From Allium sativum (taxonomy: Eukaryota; Streptophyta; Magnoliopsida; Asparagales; Amaryllidaceae): a stretch of DNA of 64,000 nt. Below, one piece after another: positions 33,331 through 46,200 of this stretch. Each line of letters opens with the position of its first letter. The first letter of the stretch is position 1. Below the pieces are notes generated by a model. It saw nothing but the letters and a program-made list of their open reading frames with translations. It was not told the origin of the DNA and ran no database searches. The position numbers and the translations under genes are program-made. The stretch spans positions 26,619,659 to 26,683,658 of the forward strand of contig CM060909.1 of assembly GCA_030737875.1 (NCBI GenBank). Direction: 5' to 3'.

Positions 33331-35970
33331 TATTAGTCTTTATTTTTAAAGTTAAGTAAATCAAGGGACCACGCCGTATAACACGGAACGGGTTTCCTCC
33401 CCAGAACACCAGTGCATAAAACAACAGCGCAATGCTAAATAAAGAAAAATAAAGCTATTATAAGACCCAGGTCCCATCACACAATGCAACGCAAGCCGGA
33501 GGATAGGGTTTTTACCTTATAATAGCCAAGAATGCTTGATACGTTTAAAACAAATCATTTGATACTATTATAAGTGCATATTGTATAAAATATCTTCAAA
33601 TCATAAGTATCAATCATAGACGGCATAAGTGCCCCATCCCACTATGTCGCCATACTAGGCTCTATAAATAAAACCGAAATACACGTATTGGAAATTGGAT
33701 TTCCATCATGGTGGCTCCTGATTCGAAAGATCGATCGCGTAATGCAATTCACCACGGCTTACGTCCCAACAAGAGAACACCGTCTGCACATCCGCACATT
33801 TGGGACCAGAGTACCACCGCGGCTTACGTCCCAGCGAGAGAAAACACCGCCTACTCTATATATCCCTGAGCACTAGGCTCATCTCGGTCGATCGAATCCA
33901 CGACACCACTAAGGTGCCCATCCACTAAAAAGCATACTGATCAAACCATCAGTTTACCACCATACCGGGGTGTGAGGCTCGCGGATCAACGCTATACACA
34001 AAGCCATGCTATATCAGCTGCGCTTTGATCATCAACCACCAAACTTTGCTTTTCAACAAAAGTCTGGATCACTGCATCTCAGCATGCCACACTATCAATC
34101 CATATCGTACCACTGATTTCTGCCAATATATAACCTCTAAGCTCATATGTCTCAGAGAAGGGCGTTAAGCAAGAGAATAAATTCTCCGCCGCCAAACAGA
34201 TATATATTTAGCAGAGATCAACAAATACAATATAAAGGAATACAATGTCAGACACACCATCCATTTACAAGTTCGTTCTAGGTCTGAACAAAACCGGAGG
34301 CACTTTCCTCGCATATCCATCCATCTCCAAGTACGTCTGGACGACCACCAACTATTTCCATCCTCTTGGGTGTACAGCCCAATCAGGATCGTCAGTAATT
34401 ATCCCAACGATGTGAAGACTTCCGGTCTTCAACCACCGTCTTCATCTTCGACATATCGTCGAATTGCTTATTCAGAATGGGTATAAACCCGGCCTTTCCG
34501 AACAACCCGCGTATATTAAAACGAATGTTACACAAACACAACATACGCCTCATTCCAATTCATATTCTCAGGGAAAAGTTCCCATTAATTTTATCCAAGA
34601 TAAATTCTTTAAAATTTATCCTTTAATCTTCCTTTGGATGTCATTTCAAACCAAATTATGGTTTTCCAAACTAGTCGAGATTAGCGAACCACAACGAAGT
34701 AATTATTTATTTTATTTCCCAATCCCAACCTATTCATCCCATGAAGCAAAACTGGTAATACTCAATATTTAATACTATGGTGTTATCGGTAAAATTAATT
34801 ACCATTTCACGTTCAAATCTAATTAAAGATTTAACTATCGCTTTGGAGCAAAACTGGCGATACTCCATTCCCGCTCATTTCTAAATTTGATAATTTAGAT
34901 TATAGATACACATTTCAACCTAATTGCAGATTTGTTAAAACTCATTTTATTGGGTTAAAGAACTAGGTGTTATTTAAAACACAGTTCACGATAAACCCAA
35001 ATTACATTCTATTTATTATCGGGTTAAAGAACTAGTGTTATTTAAAACACAGTTCACGATAAACCCATTTCAAATCCAATCAAATATATTAGAAATTCCG
35101 ATTATTTAAAACCCCTTTTTAAATCTAATTTATTTATTTAAAAATAATTGGGTTTTAAATTTAGTTCAAAACTAGTTCATTTCGATAAAAATCCATTTTT
35201 ATCTTTTCAAATATGGAGTTTTTCATCCCAATTTTTCCCAAATTATTTCTTATGATTTTACACAAATTATTACTATTTTTAATAATTTTATCAAGGCCCG
35301 TACAGTCGATTTCCAACAACGGCCATCGAACTGCACTTATAGTGACCTTTTTCAAATTTGATTTGGACGTATCTCCAAATCCAACCGTTAGATTTTGAAT
35401 TTCTAATATTCGTTAGAAAGCTCTTTTCGATACGAACCCAACGGTTCCGGTTTTAGGAGAATCCGACGGTCGGATCTCCCGTAATGTCCATTTGAAATAA
35501 ATGGTCGAAATTCACAAACTGCCGCGGCGCGGCGCGTTCTATTCAGGCCATTATATTATATATATATATAATATATATAATATATATTTCGTCGATTACT
35601 ATTTAAAACGAATTTTATAAATAGTTTTGAATTCGTTTCAAAAACAATTTCAACCTTTATTTCAAATTCAAATCAAAATGGAATTTTCGATTATAAATCC
35701 TTTTTACTTTCATTTCTATTTGATTTTTAATTCAAATCGATTTTAATTCGATTCGAATTCATTTTCTTTTCAATTCAATTCAAATTGGTTTCCTATTCGA
35801 TTCAATTCAAATTGGTTTTCTATTCGATTCAAATTCATTTTCTATTTAAATCAAATTCGTTTCGTTTTCTATTTGAATCAAATTCATTATATATTCAATT
35901 GAAATCAAATCCGTTATATATTCAATTCGAATTCAATTCGTTTTCAATTCAATTCGAATTCGATTCGTTA

Positions 35971-36276
35971 TATATTCAATTCATTTCGAAATCGTTTTAT
36001 ATTCAATTCATTTCGAAATCGTTTTCAATTCAATTCATTTCGAAATCGTTTTCAATTCAATTCATTTCGAAATCGTTTTCAATTCAATTCATTTCGAAAT
36101 CGTTTTCAATTCTATTCATTTCGAAATCGTTTTCAATTCAATTCATTTCGAAATCGTTTTCAATTCAATTCATTTCGAAATCGTTTTCAATTCAATTCAT
36201 TTCGAAATCGTTTTCAATTCAATTCATTTCGAAATCGTTTTCAATTCAATTCATTTCGAAATCGCTTTTCAATATT
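35971..36276. repeat. 27-bp minisatellite, about 11 copies
   Basis: The unit is TTTCGAAATCGTTTTCAATT followed by CAATTCA. The same array in the other LTR (55572-55750) has about seven copies, which explains most of the length difference between the LTRs. Because 27 is a multiple of three it leaves a long open frame encoding repeats of QFISKSFSI, which is a by-product. Confidence 0.9.
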
Positions 36277-36430
36277 CATTTTAAAATGAATAAAATCGAT
36301 ATAAATATCGTTCACGTCAAAATGGCGTCAATCTAATCAACACGGCTTCATATATTTCTATTTTCAAATATTTTATTTCAAATATTTCTTTTTCAAATAT
36401 TTTCTTTTCAAATATTTCTATTTCAAATAT

Positions 36431-36620
36431 TTCTATTATTAAAATATTTCGTTCAACACATGACTAATCTCAACGGATGAGTACTGTCAACACATGAACC
36501 TTTATTTTATATTGATAAAGATGTAAATTTTAATATTAAAATATTTCGTTCAACACATGACTAATCTCAACGGATGAGTACTGTCAACACATGAACCTTT
36601 ATTTTATATTATTCTTTATT
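36431..36620. repeat. 97-bp direct repeat, two copies
   Basis: AAAATATTTCGTTCAACACA begins at 36441 and at 36538 with identical continuation through TCAACACATGAACC. The other LTR carries the same pair near 55910-56090. Confidence 0.85.
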
Positions 36621-37489
36621 TTCTAAATTGGAAGGAGGCCCAATCAATCACCATATAATGTTAATTATATGGATTTTCATACAACACATGTATATAATAG
36701 CATTGAAAAATAATCAACCATCACCCAAAGTGCACTACACTGTATAAGCATCAAATATAGATATCTAACGCTTATAACAGCCTGTCAATCAATCGATCGA
36801 CATATTTAATCAATCAGGATGAGTGAACTTCAAATTTCATCCCAACACCCGTGTGGGGTTTCAAACAATCAAACACAGATTTTATTTGTGCAGTTGGGCG
36901 ATGTGTAAAATTTATCGTCCCAATCAATGTCCTTCAAATAGGTGTACATAAACAAACCGTCCGGTTTGTAAATGAATATTTATTTTATTCACTTCACGTT
37001 AAAAATTATATTTTTAACGATAAAACATTTTATTTTAACATATGAATTTCTATTCAGTTCATTCTTTAAATAAAATGATATTTTTATTTTTCTAACTTAT
37101 TTTAGAAAATTTCGGCGGCATAACGACACGATACTAGAAACGGGACGAGGCCTAGCCTTATCCCCGGTCTAGTGAAGGCCCACGCCATTCACACATCAAT
37201 CAAATCAATTCATTTCACCAAACAATTCAATTCAAACAAAATATTCTAACTAACCACACAACCAAACAATTTAACAAACAAGCCATCCATGGTCTATGGA
37301 TGACGGGTGTCGGGTGCTACTAAACACCGTCTGCATCCTAGTATATATATATATTAACTAGAAAAAGAAATTTTGAGTGAGAAGTTCTCACCAATAGCTA
37401 TCCAATCATCTTGACTCTACTTATGTAGAAATCTTTGCCGCTCTTGCCTCTTGTCGCTTTTGTTGCCCATAGCCACTATATATATAAAA

Positions 37490-37740
37490 ATCACATTTTT
37501 ATATTGCTATTCAATATATAAAAAAACGAATTTTTACTTTGCTATTCAATATATAAAAAATCGAATTTTTATTATACTATTCAATATATAAAAATCGAAT
37601 TTTTACTTCGCTATTCAATATATAAAAATCATCTTTTTAATATCCACTCTATATGGATAAAAATCACCTTTTTATACTGCTACTATATAGGTAAAAACTC
37701 TATTTTTATACTGCTACTATATAGATAAAAATTCTATTTT
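37490..37740. repeat. Degenerate tandem array of about 33-36-bp units
   Basis: GCTATTCAATATATAAAAA followed by TCGAATTTTTA-type tails, four or more copies, grading into CTGCTACTATATAG units. Counterpart at about 56940-57200. Confidence 0.75.
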
Positions 37741-37899
37741 TCTTTCGCCTTTTCTATTTTAAAAATCTACTCTTCTATTTTAAAAATCTTAACTTTTCAT
37801 ATTAAAAAAAAATCTGATCTTTTTCTATTCAAAAATCTGATCTTTATAAAACAAAAGAAATCAAAACTTCTTACTTTCAAATCTTGTATATTTTTATCT

Positions 37900-38010
37900 C
37901 AAAGTCTTCTTCTATATTTTTAAAACAAAGTCTTCTTTTATATTTTTAAAACAAAGTCTTCTTCTATATTTTTAAAACAAAGTTTTCTTCTATATTTTTA
38001 AAACAAAGTT
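37900..38010. repeat. 26-27-bp tandem array, four copies
   Basis: The unit is AAAGTCTTCTTCTATATTTT plus TAAAAC. Counterpart at 57366-57473. Confidence 0.85.
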
Positions 38011-38487
38011 TAAAGGCAAAGTTATAAAATAAAATAAAAACATATTTTTCAATTACAGGGTTTAAAAACATTTACACTGTCGCCTTCTGATTTTCCTGAT
38101 GGTCTTCAGTCCATCAGCTCGTTCAAAAGAAACTGCCGTTGCCAACCCTAAACCCTCCGTCGACGTTGACTTCCACCCCCGGACCAGGATCTGAAGGCGC
38201 CACCGTTACCCCCTAACATTGCTCCACCCACGCCCTCGCCAGCGCGATGCTCGAGGCTCCCTCACGATGGGAAATCAATTCGAACGGAGGCCGTTTTCAG
38301 AGGGGAAATCGAAAGGAGGGAGGGGCGGGGAGATGACTGATCGTCGGTGGAGGAGTTCGGGGGAGGGAGGCGTCGGCTGATAGAGGGGGCGTCGAACGAA
38401 GGAGGAGCGGGATTTGGGTTTTCAGCTGAAAAGGAGGCGCGATTTTTTCTTAAAGGGGGTTAGGGTTCTGGAAAAAAAAGGGGAGGG

Positions 38488-38495
38488 TATTTATA
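38488..38495 (-). promoter_or_regulatory. TATA box of the gypsy-2 3' LTR
   Basis: TATAAATA on the minus strand, followed in that sense by CCCTCCCC, a T run, and AACCCTAACCCCC, a common plant 5' leader style. This places the start only about 0.95 kb into a 6.5-kb LTR. The counterpart is at 57953-57960. Confidence 0.6.
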
Positions 38496-39414
38496 TTTAA
38501 TTATATTATTATTTAAATTCTATTTTTATCAATTTTACTTATTTATTGCCCACAACTCCAAACAAACTCCAAACAAGACCCAAAGACTGTAGCCCCTAGC
38601 TAAATACCCCCCTCCAAACACTCTGGGATATGTTCCACTGGCCAATTCGACTGTTACGATCATTTTTCGTTGAATTTAAAATATGAATCTTTATATATTC
38701 AATTTAAATGCACATTTCATTTTACCGGGGTCACATACTAACTAGAAAAATTCTAGAAAAATATTTTCTAGCTTTGTATTGATGATACGGTCCTAACAAA
38801 ACTAATTTCGTCGAATTCTGAGACCGTTGGAAAAATGGCCATTTTCCAGTCGATTAAAATCAACTGAAACTGGTCAAACGCGTTTTCCTTTGCCACGCTC
38901 ACATATTGATTCGAAAAATTATGAAATTTGGAATCTAGCAATAATTTGACACTGCGGATCCAACAAAAGTGGTTTCGTCGAAATCCGAGGTCATTTGCAA
39001 AATGTCCATTTTTAAGGGCTTGAATTCCATAGCGACTATTCAGAATTTTCAACTGGACATATCTTTTGATTCCCGCTATGAATTTTCGATTTGTTGGATT
39101 CGTTGGAAAGATATCATCAATTAGATCCTAATGTTTTTGGTTTCGCTAAAATCCGGATTGTTTTGCACCCGATACATTCAATTGAAGTTTGAAATCGAAT
39201 TATCGAACTACCGCGCCATTTTCAATTCTATTTATAATTATATATATAAATATTTATATTCTAACGACGACGTATATAATATATACGTTCTAAATATATT
39301 CAAAATAAATTTATCGTCGATATTATTTAAAATAATCTATTTTAAATATTCAAAATTCGCTAAAATTGCCAAAATAAAAATTTTAAACTGGCCCAGAATT
39401 TCCGGGTTATTACA

Positions 39415-39452
39415 ATCTCCCCCACTTAAAACTTTTCGTCCCCGAAAAGGAA
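39415..39452 (-). promoter_or_regulatory. Polypurine tract and adjoining box of gypsy-2
   Basis: In minus sense the purine tract AAGTGGGGGAGAT lies directly before the 3' LTR, preceded by CCTTTTCGGGGACGAAAAGT, the same box as in the other two gypsy elements here. Confidence 0.85.
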
Positions 39453-40099
39453 CAAAGTCGAAAGTGGTTTGATTAATCAACTCTACGTTCGATCTGGCTT
39501 CCATTCTCCAACTTTTCAGTTTCTGAGAATTTTCAAAAATTTCAAAAATTTGGCTAACACCCTAAATTTTCGAAAAATTTCGCCATAACCTCCCCTGCAC
39601 CGGGAGCCACGGGAAAATCCCGAAATTTCCATATAGGCCTTCTGATCTCAAAAAGAAAAAGAAAAATCCAAGCAGCTAGCCAATAGGCTCATAAAATCAT
39701 CATCACCCAAACAAAACAGTAAATTATGTAGTAAACATGTACCTATTTGTCGGGCAAACAGATTTTATTCTCTGCTCTAGCCTCCTTGCTATGACCTGTT
39801 CAATGTAAGTATATGTCTATGCAAGCAAATGCGACCAATTTTCAATACAATTCAATATTTGGTTCAATTAGGCTTAATGGTTCAAAATGATTAAACAAAT
39901 AAACAACCAACACAAACATCAATCAATTAGTGAATTAGTTTTTCAAATTCGTAAATTTGATATATATACAAAAATTATGTTTTTGATGCCAATTCACAAC
40001 AATAAGCCCTATCTAGTTTTGGTTCTCACACCAGTCAATAGGAAATATATAGAAAGCCCACTTTCGTCACTTGAACATAAATTCTAATGATGGAGCTCC

Positions 40100-40238
40100 A
40101 TCATCAAAATCATCTCCGGGCGATTAGAGTGTAATTCTATATCTATCCAGTATATTGAAATTTCGAATACACGCGGATCAGACGTATACGCAAAATCTAT
40201 ATATATTGGATTGTCCACATCAATATAAATAAATAACC
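40100..40238 (-). promoter_or_regulatory. Conserved leader block of gypsy-2 (candidate packaging signal)
   Basis: Clearly similar to 49870-50023 of gypsy-3. Shared runs include ATTCTATATC(T/C)ATC(C/T)AGTATAT, CGTATA(C/T)GCAAAATC and TAAATAAATA. It begins about 200 nt downstream of the primer binding site in element sense. Function is inferred from conservation and place only. Confidence 0.6.
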
Positions 40239-40434
40239 AAATACGAATAATTGATTTATATTTCAAAACAAGATTTGTTTTCATTTTTAAAAAAATACAC
40301 TCTTCACACTCGTTCTAGGATACTACTGATCCTATCTCTAACGAGTCATTCTCGTTGGATATTACTAATCCAATTTCTGATGAATTCTTTCGTATGGTTC
40401 TAATGTGCCTTGTTCTCGAGCTCTGTAAACCAAA

Positions 40435-40446
40435 GCTCTGATACCA
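40435..40446 (-). promoter_or_regulatory. Primer binding site (initiator tRNA-Met), gypsy-2
   Basis: GCTCTGATACCA on the plus strand is the reverse complement of TGGTATCAGAGC, two bases from the LTR. Confidence 0.9.
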
Positions 40447-40753
40447 AATGTAAAAACCCGTAACTTCCCCGGTCAGGAAAGTGCGGATAGTTCGAGAACA
40501 AACCACAACAGAACACATACAGAAGAACATTTCATTGTATATTACAACAATGCACCAGAATACAAGAATATACAGAGTAAAAATGAATATTACACAGAAA
40601 TATCAGAGATTTAAATTACATTTAAATACATCGCAGCGGAAAATAATACCATACACAACTAGAAGAGATATACGGATACAGAGCTTTCCGGATATCATTC
40701 CAGCTGAAAACCAGGATCCTGTGAATATAAATCTGCAAAACCAAAACTACTAG

Positions 40754-41074
40754 AGGAATTTCGCTCGGTCCGAACCAGTCGCTAAACCGATCTAGACCGT
40801 TCGAAACGCCCGATCGTTTTGAGAACAGGACAAAATAGAACGCAGACGGAAGAACATTTCATTGCTATTACAACAATTCCATCAGATACAAGAATATACA
40901 AAGTATAATGAATAAATTACATTCGATAAATATCAGAGATTACAATAAATTACATAGCGGAAAATAATACAAAGCACAACTGAAGGTGATATACGGATGC
41001 AGAGCTTTCCGGATATCATTCCAGCTGTAAACCACGATCCTGTGAATATAAATCTGCAAAACCAAAACTACTAG
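40754..41074 (-). repeat. 321-bp extra segment in the gypsy-2 5' LTR, derived from a related subfamily
   Basis: It is absent from the 3' LTR, where 33239 joins directly to GCTGCC. It repeats, with divergence, the first 305 bp of this LTR. It matches copy A (reverse of about 1925-2130) better in places, for example TTCCATCAGATACAAG and CATTCGATAAATATCAGAG. Both it and the preceding segment end in the same GCAAAACCAAAACTACTAG. Confidence 0.8.
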
Positions 41075-43225
41075 CTGCCCGTGTCGAAAATAGGGGCACC
41101 CAGAGTTTAGGTTAAAACAATAAACTCCAGGTCAGTCATGTGACTGGTGTGAGAACTAAAACAGTTATTAGTCTTTATTTTTAAAGTTAGGTAAATCAAG
41201 GGACCACGCCGTATAACACGGAACGGGTTTGCTCCCCAGAACACCAGTGCATAAAACAACAGCGCAATGCTAAATAAAGAAAAATGAAGCTATTATAAGA
41301 CCCAGGTCCCATCACACAATGCAACGCAAGCCGGAGGATAGGGTTTTTACCTTATAATAGCCAAGAATGCTTGATACGTTTAAAACAAATCATTTGATAC
41401 TATTATAAGTGCATATTGTATAAAATATCTTCAAATCATAAGTATCAATCATAGACGGCATAAGTGCCCCATCCCACTATGTCGCCATACTAGGCTCTAC
41501 AAATAAAACCGAAATACACGTATTGGAAATTGGATTTCCATCATGGTGGCTCCTGATTCGAAAGATCGATCGCGTAATGCAATTCACCACGGCTTACGTC
41601 CCAACAAGAGAACACCGTCTGCACATCGGCACATTTGGGACCAGAGTACCACCGCGGCTTACGTCCCAGCGAGAGAAAACACCGCCTACTCTATATATCC
41701 CTGAGCACTAGGCTCATCTCGGTCGACCGAATCCACGACACCACTAAGGTGCCCATCCACTAAAAAGCATACTGATCAAACCATCAGTTTACCACCATAC
41801 CGGGGTATGAGGCTCGCGGATCAACGCTATACACAAAGCCATGCTATATCAGCTGCGCTTTGATCATCAACCACCAAACTTTGCTTTTCAACAAAAGTCT
41901 GGATCACTGCATCTCAGCATGCCACACTATCAATCCATATCGTACCACTGATTTCTGCCAATATATAACCTCTGAGCTCATATGTCTCAGAGAAGGGCGT
42001 TAAGCAAGAGAATAAATTCTCCGCCGCCAAACAGATATATATTTAGCAGAGATCAACAAATACAATATAAAGGAATACAATGTCAGACACACCATCCATT
42101 TACAAGTTCGTTCTAGGTCTGAACGAAACCGGAGGCACTTTCCTCGCATATCCATCCATCTCCAAGTACGTCTGGACGACCACCAACTATTTCCATCCTC
42201 TTGGGTGTACAGCCCAATCAGGATCGTCAGTAATTATCCCAACGATGTGAAGACTTCCGGTCTTCAACCACCGTCTTCATCTTCGACATATCATCGAATT
42301 GCTTATTCAGAATGGGTATAAACCCGGCCTTTCCGAACAACCCGCGTATATTAAAACGAATGTTACACAAACACAACATACGCCTCATTCCAATTCATAT
42401 TCTCAGGGAAAAGTTCCCATTAATTTTATCCAAGATAAATTCTTTAAAATTTATCCTTTAATCTTCCTTTGGATGTCATTTCAAACCAAATTATGGTTTT
42501 CCAAACTAGTCGAGATTAGCGAACCACAACGAAGTAATTATTTATTTTATTTTCCAATCCCAACATATTCATCCCATGAAGCAAAACTGGTAATACTCCA
42601 TATTTAATACTATGGTGTTATCGGTAAAATTAATTACCATTTCACGTTCAAATCTAATTAAAGATTTAACTATCGCTTTGGAGCAAAACTGGCGATACTC
42701 CATTCCCGCTCATTTCTAAATTTGATAATTTAGATTATAGATTCACATTTCAACCTAATTGCAGATTCGTTAAAACTCCTTTTATTGGGTTAAAGAACTA
42801 GGTGTTATTTAAAACACAGTTCACGATAAACCCAAATTACATTCTATTTATTATCGGGTTAAAGAACTAGTGTTATTTAAAACACAGTTCACGATAAACC
42901 CATTTCAAATCCAATCAAATATATTAGAAATTCCGATTATTTAAAACCCCTTTTTAAATCTAATTTATTTATTTAAAAATAATTGGGTTTTAAATTTAGT
43001 TCAAAACTAGTTCATTTCGATAAAAATCCATTTTTATCTTTTCAAATATGGAGTTTTTCATCCCAATTTTTCCCAAATCATTTCTTATGATTTTACACAA
43101 ATTATTACTATTTTTAATAATTTTATCAAGGCCCGTACAGTCGATTTCCAACAACGGCCATCGAACTGCACTTATAGTGACCTTTTTCAAATTTGATTTG
43201 GACGTATCTCCAAATCTAACCCTTA

Positions 43226-43230
43226 GATTT
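43226..43230. repeat. Target site duplication of gypsy-3, left
   Basis: GATTT, identical to 54995-54999. The uninterrupted site TTAGATTTTGAATTTC is seen in the other gypsy-2 LTR at about 35388. Confidence 0.93.
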
Positions 43231-46200
43231 TGTAACGACCCATCTTTTTGCCCGATTCTTCGCCGGTAATTAAACCAACTTAAACCGTTCAGAAAGACGA
43301 ATTGTTATGGGTACATACATACATTGAACAAAAATAACAGAACATTTCATTGAATAAACCAATATTACATCAGAGTTACATGAATATCAGAGTTACAACA
43401 TAACGTATACAGCGGAAGAAAGAAATTAACTTTACTCCCATCGGAAGATTTAACACAGCGGAAGCTTCAACTCTATCGTGGACCCCAACTCTAGAAGCGC
43501 TCTAAATCCTGCTCCAACGATCTATAACTGCAAAACTAAACTACTGGCTGCCCGTGCAAAAATCATGGGCACCCAGAGTTTAGGTGAGGGAACAATAAAC
43601 TCCAGGTCAGTCGTGGGACTGGTGTGAGAACTCAAAAACAGTTAGGTTCATTCTTAAAGTTGGGAACTTCACCGGATCACGCCGCTAACGCGGAACGGAT
43701 TTACTCCAGGTGGATACCCGTGCATATAAATGCGCAATGTCTTTTGAAAATGAAGCTATCATAAGCTCGTCCCACATCACACAATGCAAGCGCACACCAG
43801 ATGGGCGAGTTTTATCTTATGACAACCAAATATGCTTTCATACGTAAAATTCTCTTCAATACCATAATATATATATATAGTGTGGAAAACATTTCGCAAG
43901 TAAATGTATTAATCCTAGACAGCATATACCCCATAATATATGTTGCCATATATATATACAATCAAAATCGTATGGCTCGCATAAGAAATTTGGATTTCCA
44001 ACTTGATGATTCCTGGCACGAAAGATCAATCAGGGATACAAAACGAAGTGCCTCAACGGCTTTTTCGACCATACGCGGACACCGAATACACATCGTCAGG
44101 GCAGATCAACGGTTTTCGACCAGACACGGCCCCCCGAACATACCCAACTTCCCCAAGTTCATAAGTGGTTTCCCACTGCTGCACAGCTTCATCATCAATT
44201 CATATATAAGTATAAAACCTAACCGCCAGTTTCTCATCAATCCGGGGTGTGAGGTTTGTCGATGTCACGTCATACGCAAAGCGATGCTTCGATAAGCCAT
44301 TCTTTGATCATCACTAGCTCGACTCATAACTTGGGTATGCCGCATTGACAATTCACGACATATCACTGATTTAAATCAATGCATACCCTCTAAGTTCATA
44401 TGACTTAAAGACAAGGATAATATATTGCCACAAATCCGATATACATTAACGGAAATCAGTGCTATGCGGTCAATTTCAATGTCAGGCACACCATCCATGC
44501 AAGTCCGTTCTGGGTCTGAACGGAACAACAACCCGAAAATATTTGAATATGTTCAGGTCTCATGCAACCCATACCTCGTATTGGGTGGCCTACCCAACCA
44601 AGAAATAAATCAACAATCAATCTAAACACTTCAAATATTTCCGGTCTTCATTTGTCGTTACCAAGTCTTGAATAACGTCGTATTACTACTTAGAATGGTT
44701 TTCGAACATATACTCGATCCCGGTCTTTCCAAGTAATAAGCGTACTTTAAAAATAGTAGCTATGGTTTACACAGGCCTTTCAATTCAAATCTCCTTCTAA
44801 ATAGTTATCAATTCATTTACGACTCAAGATTTGAATTACTATAAATTCCATACATCTCGTTATCATCTTATCTCTTCTTTGAAATCAAAGATTTTAACTT
44901 CGCTTCAATTCCTTACTTTTAATTTTTTTTCGAATCAAAGATTTGGTTAAATCCCCAATTACGACATGAATTTCCACCATTCAATCTCATCGGTTTCAAG
45001 AATGATATTATTGAAGATACGATTCATGAAAAACCCAAGTCAAATTGATTTTTGAATCATAAATTACACAGAAATTTATCCACTTATATTCGATATAAAT
45101 TCTCATAATCAACGAATACTATAAGTAGAATAACGATATAATAATATCTTTCAAATTCCCCAGATAGTATACATTTACATCATGAGGTTCATACCAAATA
45201 TCGAAGATTTTTTCTATCTAGCTTATTTAAATCAAGGTGAGAACCCGTATCTTAATTGAAAGGTTTATTCAATTCTTTGACATTAGATCTGGATAGAGAT
45301 ACCATCAACTTATCTTCAATATTAATTTTCGTATCCAACTCATATTATAAGCGGAATAACGGTGAAATACCCTTTTAAATTCCTCAGATAATAATTGTTT
45401 TCATTTACCGAACTAATATCAAACATCCGAAGATTTATCTCCAACCATATCCAATTATTTAGTATTAAAAACCCGTATTAGTATAAATCTAAATTCCATA
45501 TAAATATTTCTAATACTCTTAAACCTTTGAAAACATTCCACAAATCATTACTTATAGTTCGGAACATCGTTTACGGGTTAAAACATCAAAATAGATTGTT
45601 TTCGAAGAAAGCGTTACAATAGCGTTCCAAAAGTGTTACAAAACAGTTATCCTAACTATTTTGATCAAAATATCGTTTATCTTAGCCAAAACTTAAACTT
45701 TACAATTGAAAACACCTTTTCATAATTTGTAATGATTTTACAAATTTTTTCCATATTTTTAAATAATTTAAAAATAGCTGTTTATAGTTATGGGCAACAA
45801 TTGTTCTTACATCGATCTTTTCCAAAATGGTTTCAAACATAACTTGAAAACTATAACCCGAAATTAAAATCTGCTTTCACTCATTTGAAAGCTCTCGTAA
45901 ATAGGAATCAAACGTTTTTCGTTTCGTGGAAATCCGATTTAAATTGGAAAAGTTATAAGCATTTACATATTGCCATAATGCGACAAGCTCTAATTTTGAC
46001 CAAAAAAATCATTATTCTTAAATACTTCAAATTACCTTAAAAATCATTATAAACTTATATAAATCATTTAAATTGACTTTTCAAATTATTTGGATTTAAA
46101 ACACAACTTTTTTTCTTCTAATTAAATCACCATTCAAATAATTTCAAATTAGATTTTTATTTAACCATCCCATCCGTCGGATCAGTTAGGGATAGCCAGG

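Larger units (their letters stand above)
32935..39414 (-). repeat. gypsy-2 3' LTR (6.48 kb)
   Basis: Plus-strand reading starts TGTAAAAACCCGTAAC and ends TTCCGGGTTATTACA. It contains several minisatellites, a GC-rich promoter-proximal region (38080-38470) and a TATA box at 38488-38495. Open frames inside it (35785-36336, 33688-33876, 34464-34772, 39131-39472) recur in the other LTR and lie antisense to the element, with no coding signature. Confidence 0.92.
39415..40448 (-). other. Interior of gypsy-2, non-coding (1034 bp)
   Basis: No gag, protease, RT or integrase motif in any frame. Only the polypurine tract, the leader block (40100-40238) and the primer binding site are recognisable. The open frames at 39887-40087 and 40084-40284 are short and unrelated to any known family. 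Confidence 0.85.

Noticed and set aside
35785..36336. 183-aa open frame (and 216-aa frame at 55118-55768) with QFISKSFSI repeats
   Set aside because: It is produced by a 27-bp minisatellite in the gypsy-2 LTR and lies antisense to the element. Copy number differs between LTRs and it has no domain.
43801..44295. 164-aa open frame, with a shortened twin at 51174-51587
   Set aside because: It lies inside the gypsy-3 LTRs on the opposite strand. A 2-bp AT-repeat change between the LTRs shifts its start, and no family features are present.
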